64,000 nt of DNA, taken from Bacillota bacterium (GTDB taxonomy: Bacteria > Bacillota > SHA-98 > UBA4971). Below the pieces are notes generated by a model that worked only from the letters and a program-made list of their open reading frames with translations, was not told the DNA's origin and searched no databases. Position numbers and translations under genes: made by a program. Below are positions 35,987 to 44,750 of the stretch, one piece after another; the stretch's first letter is position 1, and every line of letters starts with the position of its first letter. Location of the stretch: contig JAAYXB010000067.1 in the NCBI GenBank assembly GCA_012516125.1, positions 1 through 64,000 on the forward strand. The letters are read 5' to 3'.

Positions 35987-36730
35987 ATGGTGTTGAGGAT
36001 GCGTTGCCTCAGCCGCAAGGAGATCGTTGATTACGCCTTGGCTCCCCAGGAAGGGGCGACCGCGTCGCGCTGTGCGGCGCACCTGGCCACCGGTTGCGCT
36101 AGATGCAACCGAGAGCTTCGGGCCATAAAGGCGCTCGCCGCCGCGCTCGGTGAGGACGACGTATGGGAAGAGGTGCCCGAGCGCGTCCTCCAGAAAGCGT
36201 TCGCCGTATTCCCCGGCGCACCTGGTGCACAGGCGAGGGCAGGCGCGGAGGCGGAGGCAGAGGCGAAGACGGAAACGGAGGCCGTGACGCATGCTGGGGA
36301 AGACGCCGGAGTGGCGCCAGAGGCGGACGCGCGCCGCCCGGCTGCCGGGCCAGGGCCGCATCGTCCGGCGCGGGCCAGGTCCATCGCAAAGGATCACGCT
36401 GCCGAGCGGCTCCGCGTGCCCGGGCCAGGCTTCCTTGTCCCCCAGCCAGCCACGCGCTCCGCAGATTCCGCCCGCCTCCCATCAGGCGGCACTGTACAGG
36501 TGAGCGTGAGAGGACGTGACGTGCGCGGCCAGGTTTTCGACGCGGCGCATGAAGACCTCTCGGGCATGGTCGTGGCGCTCCTCGACGCGCACGACGCCGA
36601 GGTGGCGCAGGCCGCCACCGACGCCCTAGGCAGATTCGCGTTCAAGGGCCTGGAGCCTGGCACTTACACCGTGGTCGTGACGAACCACAAGGGCGACGCC
36701 AGGTGCCGGGTGGATATCGAGGGCAGGTAG
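35987..36730 (+). CDS. Putative anti-sigma factor: zinc-finger N-terminus plus carboxypeptidase-regulatory-like domain
   Basis: 247 aa. The N-terminus (LSRKEIVDYALAPQEGATAS, then CAAHLATGCARC) has the HxxxCxxC zinc-binding motif of anti-sigma (zf-HC2/ASD-like) proteins. The middle is low-complexity (AEAEAEAKTETEA and Pro/Ala-rich). The C-terminus (GRDVRGQVFDAAHEDLSGMV, LGRFAFKGLEPGTYTVVVTN) is a carboxypeptidase-regulatory/SdrD-B-like beta-sandwich. No membrane segment is visible, so it is probably a soluble regulator. The long flexible linker between the two domains would suit proteolytic control by the CHAT protein encoded next. The start codon is uncertain. Confidence 0.75.
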   Translation: MVLRMRCLSRKEIVDYALAPQEGATASRCAAHLATGCARCNRELRAIKALAAALGEDDVWEEVPERVLQKAFAVFPGAPGAQARAGAEAEAEAKTETEAVTHAGEDAGVAPEADARRPAAGPGPHRPARARSIAKDHAAERLRVPGPGFLVPQPATRSADSARLPSGGTVQVSVRGRDVRGQVFDAAHEDLSGMVVALLDAHDAEVAQAATDALGRFAFKGLEPGTYTVVVTNHKGDARCRVDIEGR

Positions 36731-36785
36731 TACCCCTAAACACCGCTGAGTTGAGGAAGTCCAGGATCGGTGGCCTCTCTGTGAG

Positions 36786-39700
36786 GTGTTCAGCACACAT
36801 GCAGTATCGCCCCGGATCAGCATGACAGGCGGCGCCCGCGGCCCCGATGCTATGCCTGCACACACCACGGCGCGGGTTTCCGGGGAGCCATGGGATCGAA
36901 ACGAAAGGCAGTTCCTGAAGGGGATACCAGGGGGGCATAGCGCAGTGGACCGCGGCCTCAGGGACGCGCTTTCCGAGATCTCGGCCCTGCTCGATAGGGG
37001 CAGGGCCGAGGCTGCTCTGAACATGATAGAGCGCTGCAAGCAAGCGATCACAACCCCGCCGCCGGGGTCGCCAGGAGGGGCGTCAGGACGGGCGACCGTG
37101 GCGTTGCCTGGCACGCTGCCGGAGATGCCGACCTCAACCGAGATGATGGCTGAACGGGCTGAGTTGGATGAGGCGGCGGCCGGGCTGAAGACCGAGCCAC
37201 ACGCCGAGGCAAGCCTCGGGCTCCTCTTGCTCGAGGTGGCACGCGGACGAGCGCTGTCGCTCAAGAGCGATTACGAGCACGCCGAGGAAGTGCTTCGCGG
37301 TGTCCGCGAGCGCTTAGTTCAGTTGATCGGGAATCGGGCCGACGACGCAGCGGCACGGGACGGCATCAGAGATAGCAATAGCAATGGCAATGGCAATGGC
37401 GCCGGCAATGGCAATAGGGATAGAGATGGGGAGAGGGAGAGGGAGAGGGAGAGGGAGAGCGATAGGAATAGGGATGCGGATGCGGATGCAGATGCTCCTG
37501 ATGTGGGTGGGGATACCGAGGGCGACGGTGATAGTGATGGTGACGGCAATGGCGGCGGCCATGGCCATGGCGATGACAGCAGCAGCGGAAGCCAAGGCGG
37601 AGGCCGAGGCGGGAGAGACAGCGCTGGAGAGAGTGGCAGCGGCAGTGGAGACAGCTCGGGCAGGGCCCTTCTCCTTCTGGGACTTGCAGAATGTGACACG
37701 GCTCTCGGAGAGATGCACCATCGCAGGACGGAGTTCCGCCAGGCCCTCCATCACTTCAGGAGCGCCCTCGCAAACTACCGCGCTGCAAGGAAGGTGCGTC
37801 CGGCCAGCCCCATCTCCACCACCACTCCCAACCCCAACCCGAACCCGAACCCCACCCCGAGCGCTGTCCCCGACACCTTCCCAGGAGGCCTTCACAGCAG
37901 CCTCGCCTGCGCTCCCTCCCACTGCGGTCCTTCCGACGCGGGCGATATCGACCGCGAGATCGCGCGCGTCAAGGTGATGATGGCCGAGTCCCTCATGTCC
38001 TGCGGCGAGTTTGCAGAGGCGGGCGCCCTATCTGATGAGGCCCTGGCAACGTTCTCAGAGTGCGGCGACTTCGCCTGGCGCGGCCGGGCAGCCAAGGCAA
38101 AGGGCACGGTCTTCTGGTACCAGGACAGGTTCAACGAGGCGCTCACCTGGTATGAGCGGGCCGAGGATGACCTCGTCCAGAGCGGCATGCTCGTCCAGGC
38201 GGCCTTCGTGAACAACAACAGGGCGCTCGTCTACTGGAAGATCAACCAGCCCGCCGAGGCCGTGAGGCTTTTCGAGTACGCAAGGCCCGTCATCGCCTCA
38301 GCGGGGATGGAGACAGAAGCGGCCACCATCGACGTGAACACCAGCATCGCGCTTGCGAGCCTCGGCCGGACAGAAGAGGCCCTCGCGCTCCTCGACCGCG
38401 CGGGGGAGGTCTTTGAACGGCTGAGCGTCCGCCAGAAGGCCGGATGGGTCGACTACTACAAAGGAAAGATCCTTGCCGAGACCGGCCGTCATCGCGAGGC
38501 CATCGAGCGCTTCGCCACGGCGCGAACACGGTTCCAGGACCAGTCCATTGACACCTACCGGGCCCAGGCAAGCCTTTACCTTGGCCTCTGCCACGTCGAG
38601 CTCGGTGAGCTCGCCGAGGCCCATGCCGCGTGCCAGGAGGCCCTCGATGTGGCCCTCGCGCGCGACGTGCCAGATCTCGCCTTCCCGGCGCTCTACGGGC
38701 TCGCCCGGGCCACCGAGCCCGACGACCCGCCCGGAGCGCTCGAGCTTTACACCAGGTCCATCCGGGAGATCGAGCGGATGAGGCAGTCGCTCACCGAGGA
38801 CCGGCTCAAGACGAGCTTCGTCTTTGACAAGACCCGCGTCTATGACGCCGCCATCTCCCTCGCGGTGAGGCTGGGCAGGTACGACGACGCCCTTGCCCTC
38901 GTAGAGAGGGCCAAGAGCCAGGCGTTCGTGGACTCGCTAAAGGTGGACGCGAGGAGCGCCGGCACGGCCAATGGTTCACGAGGAGGGACGGCACCCGCCC
39001 CTCGGCCGTCGCATCCGGCAAAGGACGCCGGGGCAGCGGCCGCAATCTCATCCCGGTCATCCCGGTCATCCCGGTCCTGCCCGTCCTCGTCCGCGCTTTC
39101 TCCCTCACATGGCGCCCCCGCCGGGCCGAACGGAGGTCCACCTGATAGCAAGGGTGGCACGGAGATCCACGGCATGGGGAACCACGAAGCAGGGGAGACC
39201 GCAGCCGACCCGCTCTTGTTCGCAGCAAGCATTCTTTCGCATGAGAACGTTGCCGATGCCATCATTGAGTTCTACCTGCTGCCACAGGAACTCCTGGTCT
39301 TCGTGGCCACTGCACAAGAGTCAGGAGGTACAGCTCCTCTCGAGCTTGAACGCGGCGCTCGCTCCCTCGAGGTGCGGCTCCTGGCCACCGGTATCGACAG
39401 GTCCACCCTCGACGACCTCGTGGCATGGCTGTACACCGACATAGAGATCATGCAGAGCGCACCGGGGAGCTTCGTCGCCTCCAACATGCCGCAGCTTCTC
39501 GCCTCTTACAACGACCACGCCCGCGCCCTCTACGACGCTCTCATCGCCCCCGTGGAGCGCCACATCGCCGGGCGGCGGCGGCTTCTCATCGTGCCCCATG
39601 GCCCGCTCCATCACGTGCCGTTCCATGCGCTTCATGACGGGCGCCGGTACGTAATCGACAGTCACGAGGTCTTCTTCGCTCCCAGCCTTGGGGCGCTCGA

Positions 39701-40319
39701 GGCGATCTGGAGAAAAGGCCACCGGGCCGTCCGCACGTGCCTTGCGGTCGGCGTGAAAGACGACGCTGCCCCGCTCGCAGAGGCCGAGTGTGGCAGGGTC
39801 GCAGCGCTCTTCGGCACGGGGAACGCGAGGCTGCTTCTCGGCGAGGATGCGACGGTAGATGCCCTCAGCCAAAGCGCCCCCAGCTTCGACGTCGTCCACG
39901 TGGCGGGCCATGCGGTCTTCAATCCCGAGGACCCCATGCGGTCCCACATCAAGCTGGCCGGCGGTAGTCTCTCGGCCCTGGACGTGTTCGAAACGCGAAT
40001 GGAGTGCGCCCTCGTCATGCTGTCGGCGTGTCAGACGGGTGTAGCGTACGTGTCGAGCGGCGATGAGCTTCTGGGCCTGTCGCGCGGCGTTTTCCGTGCA
40101 GGAGCGTCGTCGCTTGTGGCAAGCCTCTGGAAGGTGAACGACGAAAGCACCGTGGATCTCGCGGTGGAGTTCTACCGCTCGCTCCTGGCAGGGCGGACGA
40201 AGCCCGAGGCCCTGAGGTGCGCGGCGCTGCGCATAAGGGACCGCCTCCCTCACCCGTACTACTGGGCGCCCTTCGTATTGCTGGGCGATCCCAGGCCAGA
40301 CCCGGCACGCCGCGACTGA
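36786..40319 (+). CDS. TPR-CHAT caspase-like protease
   Basis: Up to 1,177 aa. TPR repeats at about 390-670 (ECGDFAWRGRAAKAKGTVFW, LVQAAFVNNNRALVYWKINQ, LYLGLCHVELGELAEAHAAC). The C-terminal CHAT domain (about 910-1170) has LLIVPHGPLHHVPFHAL, the catalytic His in VVHVAGHAVF (about 1037) and Cys in VMLSACQTGV (about 1078). Residues about 195-290 are a hydrophilic simple-sequence insert (NGNGNG, ERERERER, DADADA) encoded by hexamer repeats. The start is uncertain: GTG 36786 and ATG 36822 lack good ribosome binding sites, and GTG 36946 is possible. CHAT proteases cleave a specific partner when a sensor domain is triggered; the flanking zinc-finger protein is the natural candidate. Confidence 0.9.
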   Translation: MFSTHAVSPRISMTGGARGPDAMPAHTTARVSGEPWDRNERQFLKGIPGGHSAVDRGLRDALSEISALLDRGRAEAALNMIERCKQAITTPPPGSPGGASGRATVALPGTLPEMPTSTEMMAERAELDEAAAGLKTEPHAEASLGLLLLEVARGRALSLKSDYEHAEEVLRGVRERLVQLIGNRADDAAARDGIRDSNSNGNGNGAGNGNRDRDGERERERERESDRNRDADADADAPDVGGDTEGDGDSDGDGNGGGHGHGDDSSSGSQGGGRGGRDSAGESGSGSGDSSGRALLLLGLAECDTALGEMHHRRTEFRQALHHFRSALANYRAARKVRPASPISTTTPNPNPNPNPTPSAVPDTFPGGLHSSLACAPSHCGPSDAGDIDREIARVKVMMAESLMSCGEFAEAGALSDEALATFSECGDFAWRGRAAKAKGTVFWYQDRFNEALTWYERAEDDLVQSGMLVQAAFVNNNRALVYWKINQPAEAVRLFEYARPVIASAGMETEAATIDVNTSIALASLGRTEEALALLDRAGEVFERLSVRQKAGWVDYYKGKILAETGRHREAIERFATARTRFQDQSIDTYRAQASLYLGLCHVELGELAEAHAACQEALDVALARDVPDLAFPALYGLARATEPDDPPGALELYTRSIREIERMRQSLTEDRLKTSFVFDKTRVYDAAISLAVRLGRYDDALALVERAKSQAFVDSLKVDARSAGTANGSRGGTAPAPRPSHPAKDAGAAAAISSRSSRSSRSCPSSSALSPSHGAPAGPNGGPPDSKGGTEIHGMGNHEAGETAADPLLFAASILSHENVADAIIEFYLLPQELLVFVATAQESGGTAPLELERGARSLEVRLLATGIDRSTLDDLVAWLYTDIEIMQSAPGSFVASNMPQLLASYNDHARALYDALIAPVERHIAGRRRLLIVPHGPLHHVPFHALHDGRRYVIDSHEVFFAPSLGALEAIWRKGHRAVRTCLAVGVKDDAAPLAEAECGRVAALFGTGNARLLLGEDATVDALSQSAPSFDVVHVAGHAVFNPEDPMRSHIKLAGGSLSALDVFETRMECALVMLSACQTGVAYVSSGDELLGLSRGVFRAGASSLVASLWKVNDESTVDLAVEFYRSLLAGRTKPEALRCAALRIRDRLPHPYYWAPFVLLGDPRPDPARRD

Positions 40320-40458
40320 GGCCCAGGGAGCTTTCCCGATACACCTGCACGACCGCGGCAAGGTTGCTTTGGACCGCGCGCCGGCGGTCCCGGGAGACGA
40401 CTGTCCCTGAAGCGACGCGGCCCGGCCGCGGTGGTCGGACAGCCGGGCGGACACGCGC

Positions 40459-40528
40459 GCCCGTGAAAGTGCGAGCAGGCATGCAGCGCTCCAGTGCTAC
40501 ATTGTCGCGCTGTCGCACTATCACGGGC
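40459..40528. terminator. Long bidirectional hairpin between convergent genes
   Basis: GCCCGTGAAAGTGCGA (40459-40474) pairs with TCGCACTATCACGGGC (40513-40528), 16 bp with one mismatch. CAGCGC...GCGCTG forms an inner stem. It lies between the CHAT gene (plus) and the sigma-54 activator (minus), so it could terminate both. Confidence 0.6.
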
Positions 40529-40553
40529 AGGCCCGGAGGTGAGGCGGCAGGCC

Positions 40554-43286
40554 TCATACGATCTTGTACTTCCGTAGCTTCTCGTAGAACGCCGAGCGCG
40601 AGATGCCGAGCTTTTTCGCAGCGCGGCTTCTGTTGTTGTTCGTCGCTTTGAGGGCTTCCAGGAGCGCCTCCTGCTCGGCCCTGGCAACCACATCGTCCAG
40701 AGCCTCGCCCGCCCGTTGCACTGCCAGGCGACTCGCGCTTCTCGCCGCGCTCACAACGTGCTCGGGTAGGTGCTCCACCTCGATAACCTCGCCGTCCGCG
40801 AGGTTGAGCGCCCTCTCAAGGACGTTCTCAAGCTCCCTTACGTTCCCGGGCCAGTCGTAGTCGAGCAGGATCCGCAGCGCCTCGGGTGACACCGAGGTCA
40901 CCTTCGTCGGGCAGCGTTCCGACAGCTTGGCCAGCGACCTGCTGATGATGAGTGGAATGTCTTCTATCCGCTCGCGCAGGGGCGGTATGCGGATGGTCAC
41001 CACGTTGAGGCGATAGTATAGGTCCAGCCTGAACGCGCCCTGCTCCACCATAGCTGCGATGTCCTTGTTCGTGGCGGCCATGACGCGCACGTCCACGTCG
41101 ATCTCGCGGGTGCCGCCGACGCGCTCGACCTTGTGGGTCTGCAGCACGCGCAGCAGCTTCGCCTGAAGCTGAAGGGACATGTCGCCGATCTCGTCCAGGA
41201 AGATGGTGCCTCCCGATGCCAGCTCGAACTTGCCAGGCTTGCCGCCCTTCGCGGCCCCTGTGAACGCACCCTCCACGTACCCGAAAAGCTCCGACTCCGT
41301 CAGGTTGTCGGGGATGGCAGCGCAGTTCACGCTCACAAACGGCCCGCCCCGCCGCGAGCTTGCAGCGTGGATGGCGCGTGCGAAGACCTCCTTGCCGACG
41401 CCGCTTTCGCCGAGCAGGAGCACGGTGGACCCGGTTCTTGCGGCCCTTTCGGCGAGGTCCTTTGCCACGCGGATCTGGTGGCTCGCGCCGTATATGTCGT
41501 CGAAGGACGACGTCCCCACCGATACCAGCTCAGCCTTCATGTGCTCGACCTCGTCCTTGAGCCTATCCACGAGATACTGCACGCACATGTCGGACCGCGC
41601 CATGTTCTGGTAGACAGCGATGGCGTATTCCCTGCACGTCGGGTAGCCGCACATCCCGCAGTCCAGGTGGTCCTGGGGCGACAGTTTCCCTGAAAACGCC
41701 AGGATCTCCGCTATCTCGGACTCGCTGGGGATGGGCAGCCTGACCCCGCCCGGCTTGAAGGTGCGCCCGAGCAGGCGAGCGTCTATCGTTTGCCCGCCAC
41801 CTGCACCACCCATGCAGTGCCCGCCCCCCGCGCTGCCCATGCCATGCGCACCCACCGCGCTGCCCGTGCCGTGCGCACTCACCGCGCTGCCCGTGCCATG
41901 CGCATCTCCCGCCGCAGCCGTGGCGGCAACGGCGTTGCCGGAAGCATCGCACGTGGCCTGGCCCAAGTCGCGATTACGTTCCGCGGCCTCCCTTGAACCG
42001 GCGCCGCCAGGCACGTCAGGCACCCCGCCCCCCAAGGCGAACACGCGGCATACGTGCTTTCGCACGGAGATCGACGAGCGCCTGCGGAGCGCGGGCGCAT
42101 CCAGACAACCACGGCACATGGAGGCGTCGACGAACGAAGGCGTCAGGATACCCCGCGCGAGGTCGCCCATAACCTCGATGCACCTCGATCCGCCTGCCGC
42201 GATCACGAGGTCCTCGTCGGACAGCCCCTTCGAGATCCCCATCAGCCACGACAGCCCGCCGGCGAAGATCGCGTACCGCTCCCTCGGCGCGACGGGGCCG
42301 TCGAGCGCTCGTGGGGCAAGGTCGCGAAGGACGATGTCTCTGGATTCGAACATCGCGGCAAGCTCATCGAACGTCAGGACTGCATCGATGCCGGAGGCTG
42401 TCCCGAGGTCTGAAACCTCGGCCTTTCGCGCAACGCAGGGTCCCACGTACACGATCCTGACACCTGCGCCCGCCGCCGCAGACGCTCTGTCGTTGCTGCC
42501 GCGATCGACGCCCCCGCCGGCCCCGGCGTCGGTGCCGGCGCCGGCTCGAAGGGCCTCGCGTATGGCGCGCGCCGCGACGACCGGCGGCGAGGCCACCGGC
42601 ACGAGGTTGCTCACGAGATCGGGGTAATGCCTCTCCACCAGGCGCACGACAGCCGGACATACGGAGCTTATCACCGGGTGCGTGACCGAACGCGTCAACG
42701 GCATGAGGGCCGGTGCGAGGGCTGAACCTGCGTCTCGGCCTGGGCCTGGGCCTGGGCCTGAGCCCGAGCCTACGCCTGAGGCCGAGCCTGAGCCCAAGCC
42801 CAAGCCCAAGCCCAAGTCTGATCCCGGGGATGAGGACGAGGATGAGGAAACGGGACCACGACCTCCGTCGCTCCCGGCTCCGGCGGCGCACCCGATGCCA
42901 TCCCCGGCTTTAGGGGCAAGCGCCGCCCGGTAGGCTTCAACGATGTGCCTTGTGGCGAGCGACGTATCGCGCACCTCCGAGAACCCCAGCGCCGCAAGGC
43001 CCGCCACCACCTGGCCCGCCGCGACCGCAGGGAAGGCCGCCGGAAACGATGGGTCAAGGAGGGCGATGACTTTCCCTTCCGCCAGGAACGCCTCGATCAA
43101 GCTCACAGAGTCCTCGCTGTGCCGCGCCCCCAGCGCGCACGCCTCGAGGCACTCCCCGCATGCAACACAGATATCGTCGACAACTCTCATGAGGCCGTCC
43201 TCGACCTTGGTGGCTTTCACAGGACACGCCCTTATGCAGGCGTAGCACTTCCTGCACTTGCTCTCCTCTATGAGAATGGCGCTCAT
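40554..43286 (-). CDS. Sigma-54-dependent activator fused to a ferredoxin and [FeFe]-hydrogenase-like sensor
   Basis: 910 aa. N-terminus: two [4Fe-4S] motifs ([12 protein letters not shown] and [12 protein letters not shown], about 11-52). Then an iron-hydrogenase large-subunit-like domain with single Cys at the L1 ([10 protein letters not shown]) and L2 (GPCVARKAE) positions and a degenerate L3 (MCRGCLDAP). It includes an Asp/Gly/Ser-Pro insert at about 135-185 and a second repeat-rich insert. A further Fe-S motif is [10 protein letters not shown] (about 540). The AAA+ domain follows: GESGVGKE (about 624), GAFTGA (about 673), [14 protein letters not shown] Fis-type helix-turn-helix ([20 protein letters not shown]) closes the protein. 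It probably senses redox or hydrogen state and activates sigma-54 promoters. The downstream target is not obvious. Confidence 0.92.
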   Translation of the reverse strand: MSAILIEESKCRKCYACIRACPVKATKVEDGLMRVVDDICVACGECLEACALGARHSEDSVSLIEAFLAEGKVIALLDPSFPAAFPAVAAGQVVAGLAALGFSEVRDTSLATRHIVEAYRAALAPKAGDGIGCAAGAGSDGGRGPVSSSSSSSPGSDLGLGLGLGSGSASGVGSGSGPGPGPGRDAGSALAPALMPLTRSVTHPVISSVCPAVVRLVERHYPDLVSNLVPVASPPVVAARAIREALRAGAGTDAGAGGGVDRGSNDRASAAAGAGVRIVYVGPCVARKAEVSDLGTASGIDAVLTFDELAAMFESRDIVLRDLAPRALDGPVAPRERYAIFAGGLSWLMGISKGLSDEDLVIAAGGSRCIEVMGDLARGILTPSFVDASMCRGCLDAPALRRRSSISVRKHVCRVFALGGGVPDVPGGAGSREAAERNRDLGQATCDASGNAVAATAAAGDAHGTGSAVSAHGTGSAVGAHGMGSAGGGHCMGGAGGGQTIDARLLGRTFKPGGVRLPIPSESEIAEILAFSGKLSPQDHLDCGMCGYPTCREYAIAVYQNMARSDMCVQYLVDRLKDEVEHMKAELVSVGTSSFDDIYGASHQIRVAKDLAERAARTGSTVLLLGESGVGKEVFARAIHAASSRRGGPFVSVNCAAIPDNLTESELFGYVEGAFTGAAKGGKPGKFELASGGTIFLDEIGDMSLQLQAKLLRVLQTHKVERVGGTREIDVDVRVMAATNKDIAAMVEQGAFRLDLYYRLNVVTIRIPPLRERIEDIPLIISRSLAKLSERCPTKVTSVSPEALRILLDYDWPGNVRELENVLERALNLADGEVIEVEHLPEHVVSAARSASRLAVQRAGEALDDVVARAEQEALLEALKATNNNRSRAAKKLGISRSAFYEKLRKYKIV

Positions 43287-43810
43287 GGACGCATCACCCC
43301 GCCTGTGGCCTGTGGAAGTGCTTCAAACGCCGCGCCGACCGTAGCCAGCGTGCGCCAACGTGCGTCAACGTGCGCCAGCGTGCGGGACGTGCCCAGCAGA
43401 CGACACCTGTCCGCCGGGGCGCGCAATCGGCTCAACCGGACACACTTGCCGTGCGCCTTCCAGCCGGATATGCCTCCGGGGCGGCCGTCCGCCCCGCCGC
43501 ACGGCTATTCGCTGCGCCGCATGGCTGTCCGCTCTGTCGTACAGACGCAAGCAGCACCCCGGTGGAGCCGGGAATCGATTTGTAGCTGGACCAGGCATTC
43601 CGAAGAGACGTGCGCCAGGCCCCCCGCGTGGTCGCTGTCATCGGAATGAGTCCGGAACTCCGGACACTTCAACTCTAACAAGAATCGTGCGTCCCGGATA
43701 CTGTCCCGGCGGACAGTTGGAGGACGAGAAGGTGCAGTGGCCATGGCTCACGCGACCTGTCCTTCGGGACAGTGAGGCACTCGCATGGCCGTCAAATGAT
43801 ATCTCATGCC

Positions 43811-43885
43811 TTGTTGTGTCTTCGCAGTCTCTCATAAGACGCCGAGCGTGAGAGGCCGAGCTTCTTCGCTGCGCGGCAGCCTGCG
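43811..43885 (-). pseudogene. Remnant of the Fis-type helix-turn-helix end of a sigma-54 activator
   Basis: The minus strand reads CRAAKKLGLSRSASYERLRR then HNKA and a stop. This matches the C-terminus of the intact activator 570 bp away ([20 protein letters not shown]) with substitutions. Nothing of the AAA+ domain remains upstream. I read it as the last piece of a deleted paralogous regulator, or a partial duplication. Confidence 0.75.
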
Positions 43886-43909
43886 TCAGCGCACCGGCTC
43901 TTGTCTAAA

Positions 43910-43925
43910 TGCAACTGCCGTGCCA
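43910..43925 (-). promoter_or_regulatory. Sigma-54 (-24/-12) promoter
   Basis: On the minus strand TGGCACGGCAGTTGCA matches the sigma-54 consensus TGGCACG-N4-TTGCW at every defined position. It reads toward the Fis-domain remnant and, 624 bp further, the hydrogenase-like sigma-54 activator gene. An inverted repeat at 44088-44115 is at a suitable distance for an upstream activator site. Confidence 0.75.
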
Positions 43926-44537
43926 AGTGTCCACGCCATGCTACAACCTGCCCACCATTGCGTACAAACAGCTGGTTAAGAGGATTTAAGCCATGCTCGT
44001 CCTGTGTCTCACTCTGGCAACAGCTGTCCGCTCTTCCGTACGCCGTTCTGTGAGCAGCTCATGAAACCAGAGGTACGTGCCCGGATCGACATGTGTCCGC
44101 AGTGTCGCACATGTCCTGCTGGCCGGACACGTCGCGGCCGCGGCGTCACCGCCTCGGACGCACGGGGTCGCAATCGTCCAGTGCGCACATGCTTCCCAAG
44201 GTCCCCGCCGCTCTGTCTAGATTCTCGCACAACGCAAGTTGCGGAAGCAGTACCGTTACCAGTACCGAATCCGTCGGCACGTGCCAGGGGCGCGTCCGTA
44301 GATCAATACGCGCAGTGGCCGGGAACCACAACACCGCCCTGGCGGCAGGCCGGCGATTCACTCGCGCCGCGGCTTCGCGCCTTTCTTCTGTCCGAATTGT
44401 GTGGCCAGCAAATGCGTCAGGAGTGTGTCGACACATATTGCGCGAGTGGCTCAATGAGGCTATGAGAGCGGATTTAGGTCTCGACACCATGGGAACTCCG
44501 GCTACGGGAGGATGTGGATTCCCGGGCACAGACTTCG

Positions 44538-44736
44538 CTAAGTGAGGGTGCGTTAGTTCTCGCCCATCTTCCAGTAGTTGCCGGGTTGCCAGTGTTGCAC
44601 TCGCGGACGGCGCCCCAAGCGGGGCGCCTTGACAAGAATCCGGCCCGTCTGGCTAGGCAGCCGGATTTTGACACCCCTCGTGCAATCACCGGCAACCCCT
44701 CCCAAAAGTCGGGAGCATTTCTGCGCCCTCACTTAG
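44538..44736 (+). repeat. Dispersed inverted-repeat element, copy 4 (complete long form)
   Basis: 199 bp bounded by CTAAGTGAGGGTGCG and its inverted partner TGCGCCCTCACTTAG. Compared with copy 3 it has about 75 extra bases holding GGCGCCCC-AAGC-GGGGCGCC and AATCCGGC...GCCGGATT hairpins, the same module as in copy 1. It ends 15 bp from the comFC stop codon and may act as its terminator. Confidence 0.88.
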
Positions 44737-44750
44737 CGAGATGCGGCGGC

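Larger units (their letters stand above)
43287..44537. other. Regulatory or decayed region upstream of the hydrogenase-like activator
   Basis: No intact gene in 1.25 kb. It contains TGTCC/GGACA hairpins (43650-43665, 43700-43717, 43757-43772 with a UUCG loop), a Fis-domain remnant, a sigma-54 promoter and an inverted repeat GACATGTG-N12-CACATGTC (44088-44115) about 165-190 bp upstream of that promoter. The arrangement looks like a sigma-54 control region that lost its operon. Confidence 0.6.
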
